From Brachionus koreanus (lineage: Eukaryota > Rotifera > Eurotatoria > Ploima > Brachionidae), in the NCBI GenBank assembly GCA_016987375.1, contig PJRA01000220.1, positions 493,446 to 533,095 of the forward strand: 39,650 bases of DNA, in the 5' to 3' direction. Made by a program: the position numbers and the translations under genes. Under the pieces are notes generated by a model. It was not told where the DNA came from, did no database searches, and saw nothing but the letters and a program-made list of their open reading frames with translations. Shown here one piece after another: positions 25,601 through 35,872 of the stretch (position 1 is its first letter; each line of letters opens with the position of its first letter).

Positions 25601-27970
25601 CAAAAAAAGCATTAGAAATTCAACCATCTGAATCTCGACAGCAACAGTTACAACAAGAACAGCAACAGCAACAAGCTACTCCTTTGGAAAATTCGTTTCA
25701 AGAGTATTACATTTTATCCAATGTTATAAATAGTGAATACTTATAGAATCCTTTATAATTAAATGAACCGAATGATTTAAATATTAATCAAAATTATCAA
25801 GCTGATGCACAAAAATTTTCAAATGGTCCAAAACGTCGTGGCAGACCTCGTGGTTCTACAACCAAAAAAAGAAATACAGAAAATAGTTCTGTCAGAAAAT
25901 CAAAAAGACAGCGAAAAAACTAAAATTAATATTTCCATATAAAATTTTAATATTTTTTTGTCGGTACTTAGCTTAATTTCTTTAATATTCTTTTCTAAAT
26001 TAATATGAATAAAAATATTTTTGGTTATTTTATTAAACTTTTATTTTTGCTATCAAAAGAAAAAATATTGCTATCATATCACACACAATTTTTCTGAAAA
26101 TTAAAAATCTTATAATTTTCACTTTTTTATCAACTATCCAAACAATCAGTCTTTTTTTTTTAATTGATATCTAATGACTTGGCGCTCATTTTGAACCAAT
26201 TTGAAAATTTCTGATCAAAAAGACTATTGCTATGTTTATTTAATTGTTTTACGAAAACTCTTTCTAATCTTATATGCAAATATTTTGACATGGCAAAGAT
26301 TTTTTTACCAGTACAACCATTGTAGAGAAAAAAAGAATTTTATAAATAAATTTGTGAAAGTTTTGTTTGGGAGAAAATCCCGGACCTTTGTTTAAGTCCT
26401 CTTTTTTGAATGTAACAAAAATAAAAAAGAGAACAGAATAATTTTTAGTTTAAAAATAAATATTCAAATTTATATCATAATGTTTAAATATAAATAAAAT
26501 TTCTTAATTACCTTTGGATTCATGAGATAAATAAGATTAGGCTGAGCACTTGCTAGAACTTGTGAACCTATGTTGTCATATTGAACAGACGTGATGCGTT
26601 TTGAATTGGTGGAAAACAAATCTGAAGAATTTCTTTGTGAAAATGACCATGGATCTAAAACTGCGTAAAGTCCTTTATCATTTTTTGTCTTAGGAGTTAG
26701 ATCATTTGATCCAACATTTAGCATTCTAAAGTCATAGTAGCGCACTACACCATCATTGCTTCCTGTGACAAAGTGATATGGTATTAAAGGATTTACTGCA
26801 ATAGACGTTATTGCACTCATTTCTTGTATTAAATTGTGTTGATTACATGAAGCACTATCACAATGATCATTTTGTCTAAGATCAATAAATTTTACACAAC
26901 CATCTTTTCCACACGTTAAAAATGAACTATTTTCGAATACACGAATTTCGTAGCAAGATTTTTCACCATGACATTTAAATAACGAAGATTTGGCTGTATA
27001 TGCATAATTAATTAATATATCGCCACCAGATGATGAAGAAACTAAAATTTCATCATTTGAATTAGATAAAAATTTTGCGCTAAAAATATTTGTTTGATGA
27101 GCAGTTTTAATAGATGCATTAATCTAAAAAAAGAAAAAAATTTAGCTGCTTTTCTAAAAGAACAACTCAAACAGAAAATTTCAGAAGAATTTAAAAAACA
27201 TCTCTTTGATTCCATTTAGTCCAAAAATTTCTAATTCTAGAATTAAAAATCTCTCTACTAAATGAAAAGGATTTAGGAATTCAATTCAATATTTAAATTT
27301 ATTGTCTATCGACACATATAAACAGATTCAAGAATAATTAATTTAAATTCTAATTTTTTTCATTTTTTATATATAAATACTTTAAAAAAAATTACATTTC
27401 CAGTAAATGCATTTGTTATTTTCAAATTTTTGTCATCCGACCCAGAAAGTATTGTAGAAGGATTCTGTTCACTCCAACAAATAGTATTGACCTTTTGTAA
27501 ATTTAAAATTTTTAAGTTTTATTAATCGAAAAGATAAATTAATGATGAAATTTATATTTTTTTAATCTTATAATTTTAGCTTTTAGTACTCAGAATTTGA
27601 TGAAAAATTCATTTTTTTTCTCATCCCACATAATTTAACACTATTTGAGTAAATTTTTTGAATATAAATGTTGAAAGCATCAAAAATTTTATTAAATTTT
27701 TTTTTAATTGTTTATTTTCGAATTTTTAAAAATAATTTTTATGAAAAGGAAAATTTCTTTTTTTCTGTTTAAAAAATTTAAACGACTTACGCATCCCCTA
27801 TGGCTTTGTAATTTCTTTGATATCTCTAAACGCTTGACAAAATTTATATTTTCTAGAATATTAATTGATTAAATATTGCTAAACATAAATAAATTTTTAC
27901 CTTTAAATGTTTCGATATTATTATAAGTCCATTCAAATTTTGAAAAATTTGAATTTTTTGAATTCATCAT
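19633..27970 (-). CDS. DCAF6: DCAF6 (CRL4 adaptor, WD40), 11 exons, 562 aa
   Basis: WD40 substrate receptor of the DDB1-CUL4 ubiquitin ligase. Exons in order: 27970-27901, 27852-27791, 27491-27396, 27123-26512, 23992-23839, 23791-23599, 23545-23420, 23353-23338, 23287-23131, 23084-22996, 19746-19633. They total 1689 nt with every junction in phase. Family landmarks: KRLEISKKLQ then SHRGCVNTICW, LSGSDDKNL, TNIFSAKFL, VRYYDFRML, SDWTDTGP, GHRNTRTL joined to IKECNFW, SGSDCGNVFFWD, HVVNC, SSSGIDYDIKIW. The ending RNKHILEESKNTVSVP matches the vertebrate C-terminus. The acidic/IQ region is much shorter than in vertebrates (about 860 aa). Oddities: exon 8 is 16 nt; intron 5 (23838-23792) is GC-AG; intron 4 is 2.5 kb; and intron 10 (22995-19747) holds a whole Rubicon gene on the same strand. 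Without the last splice, exon 10 would read on to a stop at 22963. Confidence 0.9.
19871..22474 (-). CDS. RUBCN: Rubicon-like autophagy regulator, 867 aa
   Basis: Rubicon binds the Beclin1-UVRAG-VPS34 complex and, through its C-terminal Rubicon-homology domain, RAB7; it restrains autophagosome/endosome maturation. This single-exon ATG frame has a RUN-like N-terminus (about 10-150, ELLSCLKTAFESFLFD onward). A long Ser/Asn-rich middle follows, with SRSRSLSKS and SYSFSELYS. The Rubicon-homology domain is complete (about 639-867). It has CADCGLRI, YCEYFCKYFCRYCH, IPAEVIF, VFSLENLNPSLF, TCKLCSQRSHICEIC, PFDIETIEKCAGC and CYHKKCF, ending CPKCIRLKLRAL. The zinc-ligand cysteines are all in place. It lies wholly inside the last intron of DCAF6 on the same strand. 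An AATAAA follows the stop (minus strand, about 19830) before the DCAF6 acceptor, so it probably has its own promoter and poly(A) site. Confidence 0.92.
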   Translation of the reverse strand: MIDFENYSIKNRKLELLSCLKTAFESFLFDQASATFGCFNFSVNFNLFCQYIKEILIDEIKAPNDEKKCQVFWGLVISVLLDESNREKMSPVADFYCIYKSLNSNIPDHCLTDWISNSLRNKTFLKQLNHILQFDIKNNYQNTAFILDEQFLKDFLLYIQAYENNDSRLLNNCKLDQIISIKSHVKSKNGSERTISDRFLTNCLPIGSKFESNSNRKNHSTHRRIHSYPFIKQNALVNEKYITTDIQCIEPKNSENKEDFVEIATDQESLISSIECSTRIDNQFDSNNNISVLDFINQLHLHSECSSLDKENAHFLMADLVITSNELTKSVNLLDNGIKKTSSPIKISKNQSKQQYEKMSRSRSLSKSLNTCKSISQRSYSFSELYSFNDNIISEIVGKFKGFRINESGISIQNDSSLINSSLSQSKLLDSFSNTPISTNCSISFDQPQITQEGFDYIQEKSSRIRKFSWENQDMYDSASYIAFKLIKTVLNTTNLKAPSLKLFEYFLKNLEFNEIMRDYFIHVSSTKMRKDSSDNLSASSIFLSHNDFSLKRYKPDGLSAESFVLIDSENNLSSYSKIKDIALNTLAKQDQTIMDNSINLSSSRIIGDESWAPVREQLIIKKATKIPRIDLIKNQNYRCADCGLRIKDKSKQLKSFNYCEYFCKYFCRYCHINETSYIPAEVIFSLNFKIDFQVSRKAKNFLTSIYKEPVFSLENLNPSLFQGKYSFFTKVKNLRVKLYISIQYINTCRYADKIKNEIETKFQNEKFIFESTEVYSFYLMFKLKKSYFIENLQTFSQKVICHIKTCKLCSQRSHICEICRKNELIYPFDIETIEKCAGCFSCYHKKCFNKIKECPKCIRLKLRALK
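22475..22995. other. 5' flank of Rubicon gene inside DCAF6 intron 10
   Basis: About 520 A/T-rich bases between the DCAF6 exon 10 donor and the Rubicon ATG. This is where a Rubicon promoter must lie if the gene is independently transcribed. On the minus strand a TTTTTTTTTAG acceptor-like site lies near 22862, but splicing exon 10 to it gives an immediate stop (Glu-Ile-stop). Confidence 0.4.
23338..23353 (-). other. DCAF6: 16-nt microexon (DCAF6 exon 8)
   Basis: Minus-strand AAATACTAGAACTTTA has TGGTTTTAG before it and GTAAAT after it. It supplies the residues Asn-Thr-Arg-Thr-Leu and the last base of the preceding Arg codon. Without it the conserved block GHRN-RT-IKE.NFW is broken and the frame is lost. 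Confidence 0.85.
23993..26511. other. DCAF6 intron 4 (2.5 kb)
   Basis: The longest ordinary intron seen here, about fifty times the local norm. It holds the antisense AT-hook pseudo-exon at 25540-25924 and otherwise A/T-rich sequence. A short G+C-richer patch (GAGAGTGAACGAAGTCCCC) near 24189 may be an insertion scrap. The open frame at 26201-26395 is not convincing. Confidence 0.6.
25540..25924 (+). pseudogene. AT-hook protein C-terminal exon, broken by two stops
   Basis: After an acceptor-like ATCACTCGAATAG the frame reads a basic segment (PLGQKRKKGNPGKTKKALEI), a Gln-rich run, and an in-frame TAG (25744-25746). A second stop, TAA, follows four codons later. The same frame then continues to a classic AT-hook (PKRRGRPRGSTTKKR) and a basic end (RKSKRQRKN) before a final stop at about 25922. 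Such basic/AT-hook tails occur in SWIM/MULE transposase-derived proteins, among others; the family is a guess. The stops in one continuous frame point to a decayed copy. It is antisense to DCAF6. Confidence 0.5.
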
Positions 27971-29182
27971 AAAGTTTAACGAAAGTAAATTAAGTACAAG
28001 ATTATCTTTAAGAATAAAATAATTTGTATCATCATTTATTTATGTTGATTCATAATTTCTATATCTTTTATGCTACTAAACAAGACAAATAGAATGTTTA
28101 CATGTTAACTTAACAAGTAAAATAAGTTTAACCTTAAGTAAGAATTTTGCACAATGATGCATGCATTTTAGCAGAATTTTTTATATATAAAAGAATATAT
28201 TTTTAAATCAAAATTTAAAATATTTAAATAGTGTTTTTAAATTTAAAATGTTTACTTTTCTTTTATCTGAAGAAGCTTATGCTTGATCAGAAAAACATAA
28301 AAAAAACAAATTAGATCCAGTTGACTCTCAAAATCTATTGCTCAATCTAGCCCACTAGCTGTACAACTAATTCAAGTTTTCAGTGCAAGACTAGTCATTA
28401 ATCCAACTCTTTTATGTGCCAACAGTATTATTTTAGAAGATTTTTTTCATGGTATCTACACATTTGACTATATAGATGGAAAATTACTTATAATATAACT
28501 AATTTATTTATTTATCTTTTTTTCATTTTTTTTCTTTCTTAATGATTTACTTATTATTATATCATCTTTATAATATTTTCATGACAACTCTAACTTTCTA
28601 ACTAAAAACTTTCACAAAGACAAATTTTATAACAACTCAATTTATTACTGAATGAGCTCACGCTCGACATTCTTTAAATAAACTAATAATAATAATAAAG
28701 CCTATGAAGGAAAATAATAGTCGTCAGGTATGATATTATGATATATGATATTTTAATAATTAAATAAATTTATAGTGGGAAGTGAAAATTAACCAGAAAT
28801 AAGATATTAGCAGAAAATTTATTTTGAAACTAATCAATAGACATTAAATATAAATAATTTTTGCCTAACATATTTAGCAGTATTTAGCTCAAATTAATTT
28901 ATAACTCTCTAGTATTTTAGATAAAAAATTTAGTTTATTAATCAAATTAATTTATTATATTAATGTTTAATATAGTAAATGAAAAATAAACAAATTGAAG
29001 TGATTAAAAAAATTAAAAAAAAAAAAGAAAACACGAAATTTTATTCATATAAATATCTTAGAAAATTCGAATAATCTCTTGAATTCATGAAATATTCAAA
29101 GATTGCAATTGCAATGAATTAGCTTAGATTTAATTTTGACACTTATTGCATTCTATTATGTAATAATTAATTATGTTAAATA
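27971..29182. other. DCAF6 5' flank and ATRIP 3' flank
   Basis: About 1.2 kb without a supported gene. A plus-strand frame near 28330-28499 (for example PLAVQLIQVFSARLVINPT) is open for about 55 codons and has higher G+C, but it has no start codon or recognised motif; it may be a transposon scrap. DCAF6 promoter elements must lie at the left end. Confidence 0.4.
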
Positions 29183-31639
29183 TTAATTTTTAGTAAAATC
29201 GAAATATTCTTCTATGCAATTTTTGAATACTGATTTAACAAAATTTAACGAATTACTCAAATTGCTGTGTTTACCATTTGCTTTAATTTGGTCAACTTCC
29301 ATTTTTTCGACATTATTCTTTATAAATTCAGATTCTATTATTTTAATTAAACTCAAAAAGTTTTTAACTTTATAGTCATCCATAACCGAGCTTACAAAAC
29401 CTAGTTTTACTCTATCGGTACTAATAAACTTTGCTAACTTATCTACACTGATCATTGATATTAAAACATTTAACCCCATCATTAATAACAAGTATTTGTT
29501 TTGATCATTTTCAATTTCATAGTTTGTTTCTAAAAAATAAATTGAACTTTTTAGAGAATTGCATTCAAATTGCTCTAGATAATAATCATTATCTCCAAAT
29601 AAGTAATCTAAAGAGCTCAAAAATGAATTGAGAACATTTTTAAAGCATATACATGTATTGTTAAATGAGCGTTTTTCTTGATAATCCAAGTTCGACATAG
29701 ATTGATGTATTCTTCTTTTTTTGGAAGAAGTTTCGTGCACAATTTGCTCATTATCATTTCTAATTCCATCAAATTTTTGCATTCGAAATTCAATTGACTG
29801 AATTACTTGATAGTTATTGATGAAATAAATAAGTTTTTGGTAGCATTCCCATTTTAATCTGTCAAATGTAGCTATTTCTTGAAAGTTATGTGTTTTAACT
29901 GTTTCATAAACTTGTTGAATATTTGGTTTTTCTTTTGGCGAAGCTGAGTCAATCTGAGATTGAAGTATATCATCCGCCTCTGACAATGAACTATTCATTA
30001 AATAGTTTTCACTTATTTTATTCTCAAGTTTAAAATCAACTTTTGAATTCTTTGTCTCTTCACCTATCGTAGTTATTATTTCGATTTGATTAGATTCATT
30101 TTTTAAACATTCATTCTCAGTTTTTTTCTTCTCATTCTGGAGTAAATAATGACATGTTTCGCTAAAAAAAATATTTATTTTATCAAATATGGTTTGAAAT
30201 ATGCAACATTGATCGTCACCATTTTCAGCAGCTTCATTTAATATGGAATTAGAATGAAAAATTTCGATTAAATTCAAATATTGGCCAAGTTTTGTTGAAT
30301 CAATTTTAATAAATGTAAACGCATTAAGAACAAAATTAAACATATCTAATAGCGAATTGAAAAAGCTTAGATCAGCATAATAGATAAAGTGTTTATTGGC
30401 AGACAAATTTAGATTAGTAATATTAGAAAATTGTTTTATCAATAAAATAAAGTCTTGCTTCAACTTGTCAACTTGTTTTGAATTGTTTGAATCAGTTTGA
30501 AAGTCAAAGCGTATTAAAAAAAGCCGATACATGTTCTCAAATAAATAACAAAGAATGTCAATTTGTTGCCATGAATCACAATTTATTTGATTCAAATTAA
30601 ACAACTGAACAAGTTCATCGTTCAATTTTGAACAAATAAAATCTATTGTTTCAATATTTGTGCTTTTTTCTAATGAAAAAAATAAATTTTTTAAAAAAAC
30701 ACTTAAATCTTTAATTTTTTGTAAAAAATCTTTGCTAGATTTTCTAAAATTGTTTTCTTTCAAGAAATAAGACAACTCGTATATGCTATCGGTAAGTTTG
30801 TAAATTAAATTGTTTTTTTGTGAAATTTTCAACTCCGCACTATTAACATTAAGGACACATGAACGCTTAAAGTTTTTTAATTTTTCCGCTTGCTGTATTG
30901 ATTTAGACTGACGACTAAATCGATTTGATTGGGAAAATCTTTTAATTTCTGGATTTTCGTTTTCTGTATCACTGCTTTGCGCTGAACGTTTTAACGGAGC
31001 GCTTTTCGGCTGCGCTATTTTTTGATTAACTAAAGGAGTTGAAGCCAAAACGACTGTATTCGGATTCTTCTTGACACTTGATTCTAATACCTTGTATTTC
31101 ATTGTTAATTCAACGATTTCTTGTGATTTTAGTTGGTTTTCAAGTTCTTTAAATTCGATTTGTTTTTGAAAACTGCGCCTAGTTTCGTCTTGTTGTTGCT
31201 GGAGTTTTTTTATGAGCTCAATTTTTTCACCCCTTGTTTTCTGCATTTCTTGCTCCAAGCGCTTTAATTTATCACGAAGTATTTTTACTTCGCCATCTTT
31301 TTGCATATTAGTGCTTTTTAGTTGTCTTATTTCCTGTTGTATCTCATCATCGACCTCTTTAACAGCGAGAAAATTTGTTGATGATTGGGGCTTATCGACA
31401 TTTGCATTTTGAGTAAACTGTGAAAAAATGGTTATTGCATTGCTTGTCGCATGATGAACATTATTTGTAAATTTTAATTGGGATTCTACTGCTTGAGACG
31501 CCCGAATAAGCTCGGTATCAGATATATCAAGAAAATCATCATCTTTCTCATTTATTTTTGTATCAACGTTTTCATTTAAAATACTTGGCAATTTTTGAGA
31601 TTCTTTGATTGAAAATCTATATCGATTTTGATTTAGCAT
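29183..31639 (-). CDS. ATRIP: ATRIP, ATR-interacting checkpoint protein, 818 aa
   Basis: ATRIP recruits the ATR kinase to RPA-coated single-stranded DNA. The start is the ATG at 31639 (MLNQNRYRFSI); the frame is open further upstream but has no other ATG. Landmarks are an acidic RPA-binding-type motif (DDDFLDISDTELIRASQ, about residues 33-50) and a coiled coil (about 95-190) containing KDGEVKILRDKLKRLEQ, which matches the most conserved coiled-coil stretch of vertebrate ATRIP. A long helical C-terminal region follows, as expected for ATR binding. Length is close to human ATRIP (791 aa). A basic patch (residues 220-250, with KRSAQSSDTENENPEIKRF) may be a nuclear localisation signal. Single exon, A/T-rich codons. 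Confidence rests on the coiled-coil block, the acidic motif and overall size. Confidence 0.8.
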   Translation of the reverse strand: MLNQNRYRFSIKESQKLPSILNENVDTKINEKDDDFLDISDTELIRASQAVESQLKFTNNVHHATSNAITIFSQFTQNANVDKPQSSTNFLAVKEVDDEIQQEIRQLKSTNMQKDGEVKILRDKLKRLEQEMQKTRGEKIELIKKLQQQQDETRRSFQKQIEFKELENQLKSQEIVELTMKYKVLESSVKKNPNTVVLASTPLVNQKIAQPKSAPLKRSAQSSDTENENPEIKRFSQSNRFSRQSKSIQQAEKLKNFKRSCVLNVNSAELKISQKNNLIYKLTDSIYELSYFLKENNFRKSSKDFLQKIKDLSVFLKNLFFSLEKSTNIETIDFICSKLNDELVQLFNLNQINCDSWQQIDILCYLFENMYRLFLIRFDFQTDSNNSKQVDKLKQDFILLIKQFSNITNLNLSANKHFIYYADLSFFNSLLDMFNFVLNAFTFIKIDSTKLGQYLNLIEIFHSNSILNEAAENGDDQCCIFQTIFDKINIFFSETCHYLLQNEKKKTENECLKNESNQIEIITTIGEETKNSKVDFKLENKISENYLMNSSLSEADDILQSQIDSASPKEKPNIQQVYETVKTHNFQEIATFDRLKWECYQKLIYFINNYQVIQSIEFRMQKFDGIRNDNEQIVHETSSKKRRIHQSMSNLDYQEKRSFNNTCICFKNVLNSFLSSLDYLFGDNDYYLEQFECNSLKSSIYFLETNYEIENDQNKYLLLMMGLNVLISMISVDKLAKFISTDRVKLGFVSSVMDDYKVKNFLSLIKIIESEFIKNNVEKMEVDQIKANGKHSNLSNSLNFVKSVFKNCIEEYFDFTKN

Positions 31640-32097
31640 TATTTTGTTTAAAAAAAAAAATTCCAACTCCAAAAAAAATAAACAATCCTTTTAAAAAATT
31701 TGATTCATTCATATACATAATATTGTTTAAATAAATAATTTATTTTGAAATATTTATGCATTTTAATAGTTTGTCTTTTTGAAAAAGAAGTTTTTAAATG
31801 AAAATTAAAGGAACTACTGGTAGTACTTGATGCTAATTTTAATGAAACTTTAATTCTTCAAAGTCAAGATGATTTTAGATTATTTGATTAAATAAATTAA
31901 ATTTTGATTTTTTGTTTTTCTCGGCAATATCAATTCAGTAGTACCAGCATTTCTTAGCATAAAAATAACTTATTTAACTCTAATAGGAAAATTATTCAAG
32001 AGTAAACATTGATACATATAATAATGATCTTATACAAATTTGCTGTAAATTTATATATTTTTGTAGAGTTAATTAATTGCAAAGATTTTTATTTTAT
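31640..32097. other. ATRIP 5' flank
   Basis: A/T-rich promoter-side sequence with no other gene; it ends at the poly-A side of a LINE insertion. Confidence 0.4.
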
Positions 32098-32767
32098 TTA
32101 TTTAAAATATAATTTAGAGGGAATAGTTCTTCTTGGCAGCTCCGAACGGCGTAATGCCTTCTTTTCAGTCAGCATGTTAGGAATATTTTTGTAATTTATA
32201 GTTGTAACTTATCAAAAGCTGTTCTGAATTTTTGTTGTGATTCATTGGGTCTTTTACAGAGGTAATCGAGGTTCTATTTTGCGTTTAATTCATGTTGAGC
32301 TCTCGTTTTCATAAATTTAATGAATAGTTGGTTTGACATGTCTATTTTATAAATTTTAAGCACTTTATGTATAGTATCAATATTTGTTTTAAGAGGAAAA
32401 AATTTTATAATTCTCAGAATCCTGTTTTGCATTTTTTGTAGATTTAGTTTTATTTTTTTTGTTCCCGAATTTAAAATAATGAAACAAAAGTCAAAAAGCG
32501 AGCAGATTAGAGTTTTATAGAGGGTTAAATTGATCCTTAGAGAAGAGCTCCATTTAAAGCTTTTAATTTTACGAATTATATTCATTTTTGACGTCTGTTT
32601 CTTAATGACGTCTTGTAGATGTGCTGTGTAGGCAAGTTTTGGATCCAGTTTGATACCTAAAAAGGTCGGATTCTGCTCAAGTGGTACTTCTTCTTGTTCA
32701 ATTTTAACATTTAGCTTGTATTTTCTTTCGTAGTTTTTTCTGGCACCAGCAAAGCAAAGAATAATGC
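32098..32767 (-). mobile_element. 5'-truncated non-LTR retrotransposon (jockey/RTE-like)
   Basis: Minus-strand frame 32767-32274 encodes the end of a reverse transcriptase. It has CFAGARKNYERKYKLNV, then the palm-to-thumb block FLGIKLDPKLAYTAHL, then KMNIIRKIKSFKWSS, LTLYKTLICSLFDFCFI and LQKMQNRILRII, ending shortly after. About 175 bases of 3' UTR follow, ending in a TTTAAATAAATAAA-type tail at about 32098. The polymerase core, endonuclease and ORF1 are absent, as expected after incomplete reverse transcription. Its last 80 bases recur at 35553-35640 and 36195-36272, identifying those as further copies. Confidence 0.8.
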
Positions 32768-34073
32768 TAAATCAAAATCGAATAAATCAAAAAGATTCGC
32801 CGAAAATAATCTTATTTTCGACTCTTGAAGTAGATTTTGACATAATGAAATTTATACCCGATGGAGTCTACGTCGAGTATCAATACTTATGTTAGTGTTT
32901 TTAGTAAAATTGAGCGAAGTAAGCATGTTTTTATTTTTCTCTCCCTCTTTCACTTTATTTAATAGAACATGCTATTAAAATACATTGATGTACTTGCGGA
33001 ATTGAGTTTTGGAGTCAATTAAAGAAAAAAAAAGCAGTATGACCAGTGAGAAAGGGTTCTTTGCAACGTTCAGAATCTAAAAAAGTGGAGTAAATTCTTC
33101 ACAAGAGGTTTTTGCGGACAGATCTAGCATTCTATTAAATGTTAGTCGATTAATGTTATAAAAAAGGAATGTCAGTTTTAATTGGTAAATAAGCACGCCT
33201 GTACATGAAAAATTTCAATCAATTAATCAATTTAGCTTTTTACTTAATTGGCTGTATAAACATGTTCAGTAAAAACTTTAATCCAATTATTTTTCTACTC
33301 ATGAAAAACTCTAAACATTCTGCATACAATTATGATAAATTAAAAAATTTCTTTGTCCAAATTATTTGATTAACAAAAAATATTAAAAAATTTCTTAAAT
33401 ATTGTACAAAAATTCTAAAAGTGTAAAAATATAAAATTATTTTCATTTTGTCAACAAAAGTGTCTCAATACTCAATACTTATAAATAGAGACAAAGGTCT
33501 GTCAGGGATGCATTTAATCTTCATTTCTTTTCATAACCAATCATGAGAAAAACTTTTTTGTAAATCCTTAACCATTACCTTATAAATTTGATAATAAACT
33601 TTAATTTGCCAGAATTTTTTAATTTGTGCTTTCAAAATTAAAAAATGTATGAATCAGCATAAATTTTTGTACTCATTTTTATCAACTTTGTTAGCATTTT
33701 TGTCGTGAATAATAAAGGTTAATGCCTGGTCCTATGTAATTTTCATCTCTTCACTTGTTGTGTTCCAACTCAACTTTTTTTTCTGAATTTCTTCAACTTT
33801 GAGATGTCCTAAAACACCCAACTTCTTTCTGGTTTCATAATATAGATTCTTACTCTTATCCAAAGCCTTTCATTTTGCATTACATTAGGCAAGAATATTC
33901 ATTTTAATTGATTTCAATTTAAGAACTTTTCTTTATTTCCTTACAAAGTTAAAAAATGTAGTAGTAGTAGTATGGTAACATGCAAGACGCCCTGTGACAG
34001 TTGTAATATATTCACCCAGCTTATTTCATGAATTCGTCTACATTTTCGCTAAACCAACTTCGTTGGAGAATGA
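32768..34073. other. Intergenic, no gene seen
   Basis: A/T-rich. Contains a short (GTA)n run at 33958-33970 and a few G+C-richer patches (for example 33000-33130) without coding potential that I can support. Confidence 0.4.
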
Positions 34074-34378
34074 ATTTCAATGGTTGGCTAATCTGTTATA
34101 AAATAATTCGTGGCATGAGTTACAGCATCTATTGATTTCTCTTCTAAATATTAGTCTTTAACATATTGACGTTTCGTGTGCCAGTCAATATGTTCAATGC
34201 TTGATTCAAGCTTAAACATTTGAATTAAGAAGCCATGAATTCTACGTAAATTAAGTTAGGTAAGGTTCAATAATTCGCAACACATTGCGTTGTCAATTTT
34301 TGTGGCTCTATGTTGAACTTTTTTATAGTGATTTGATCTTGTTTTGTGTAAAGACTCTAAGAGGATACCCCCAATTCA
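34074..34378 (-). mobile_element. Decayed LINE reverse transcriptase C-terminus
   Basis: One minus-strand frame, interrupted by at least three stops, reads YTKQDQITIKKVQHRATK, then LLNL, stop, LNLRRIHGFLIQMFK. This is the 'EkVQRRATK ... L.L..LE.RR.RGDLI.VyK' block that follows the reverse transcriptase domain in CR1/L2-type elements. It differs from the element at 32.1-32.8 kb. It is a relic; no other part of the element is recognisable next to it. Confidence 0.65.
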
Positions 34379-35552
34379 ATATGTGATCGAAATAAATTTA
34401 AAATTAATGATAAAAATTTTTAATTTTAAGTCAAACCTTCAAAATAAAAATTGTCTGTAAAATGCTTTCTTTTTTTAAATTAAATTTTATTGGATGTGAA
34501 CGATTTTTTTTGTAAAAACATTACTTGATTAAATTAAAGTTAATGAATTACTGTTTTTAGTGATAAGCAAGGTAAGAGTGACCTTAAGAGTCAGATTACA
34601 TAACCAATAATTAAATTATTATTGAACATAGTCTATATTTTTCTAAATCTATTTATAAAAACTGCTGAGAAGCTTATTTTCAATATGATCCTTTGTTATT
34701 TTTATCATTTAATTTCATCTTATTTATTTGAATAGTTCATGCGGTTTTTCATAATAATATCAGTCACACTATCTTATAAATTTTATTTTTGGCTAAATGA
34801 CAAATTAAAATCACGCTATCAAATTTCTAACATAATATTTTTTCCTTTTGATACAATTAATTTAATTTAAAATCTTCTCATTAAATTTTAACTTGTGTAA
34901 AAGTAAAAAAAAAAAAACAAGTAATTTGAGTTGACTTTGACTTAATGATTTTTAAAAAACTCTGATTAACACCTGCATTATGGCGCCTGATGTTACATCT
35001 TTCTTTTAGTTTAGTAAATATAACGATTTTTGAAATTTTTTTTTTCAATCACACATCTAAAATCAAAAGATATTTTATTTGATTATTTTTTTGTTGCAAA
35101 ATATGTTTATTTTAATGGAATAAAAAAGAAAAGATAACTTAAAGGTTCTTAGTTAAATTATTTTATATATTCTATTAGTATCATTGAAAAATTTCGCTTT
35201 TTACTAGAAAACCAACAGCTGGCTTATCGATTGAAGAATATTATCATTAATTAATTTAAGTAATCCATATTCCATCTAAAAGGTAAATTTTTTTCTCTTA
35301 ATTTAATTTATTCTTTTCAAAATAAATATTCGAGATCACTTTTAAATATGTCTATAAAAATTAAATTTTCTAATGCTTAAAATTTTGTTCTTTTATTCAA
35401 TATAAAAATACTGAATTTAAAATGATTGAATATTTTAATTTTTGCAATAAATTTTTAATATTGATAAGAAATCAATAATTTGAAAAAGGTGTTTTTTATA
35501 TTTAAATCCCAAATTCAATGATATACTGGGTATAGTTGAATTATTTTTTTTA
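34379..35552. other. Intergenic, no gene seen
   Basis: A/T-rich sequence with long A and T runs (for example 34903-34918 and 35038-35045). No exon-like or foldable structure I can support. Confidence 0.4.
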
Positions 35553-35640
35553 TTTATTTAAAAATATAGTTTGGATTATAAACCCTGGCAGTTTGGAATG
35601 GAACTTAGTCCTTCCTTTCAGCCAACTGTATTAAGTTCAT
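35553..35640 (-). mobile_element. LINE 3'-end copy (second copy)
   Basis: On the minus strand it contains GGCTGAAAGGAAGGACTAAG (plus-strand complement near 35610-35629), then CTGCCAGGGTTTATAATCC and a TTTAAATAAATAAA tail. The same order occurs in the 3' end of the element at 32.1 kb and in the copy at 36.2 kb. No coding part remains, so it is a strongly 5'-truncated insertion. Confidence 0.65.
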
Positions 35641-35872
35641 AAAAAGAATGTTCATAAAATTTTAAAATTAAAAAATAAAATTAAAGCTAATATTAAAAAA
35701 AGAATTTCTTTAGTTTTTTTTTCTAAAGCCAATGAATTAGTCATTACAAAATTTGACTTGAAAATGTTAATTTTTTTATTTTTTTAAATTTAACTTAAGT
35801 ATTATTCATTTTCCTTTTTCTAAGTTTTTTTTTGCGACGTCGAAAAGTGTGTAGAATTTCTTTTATCTATAT

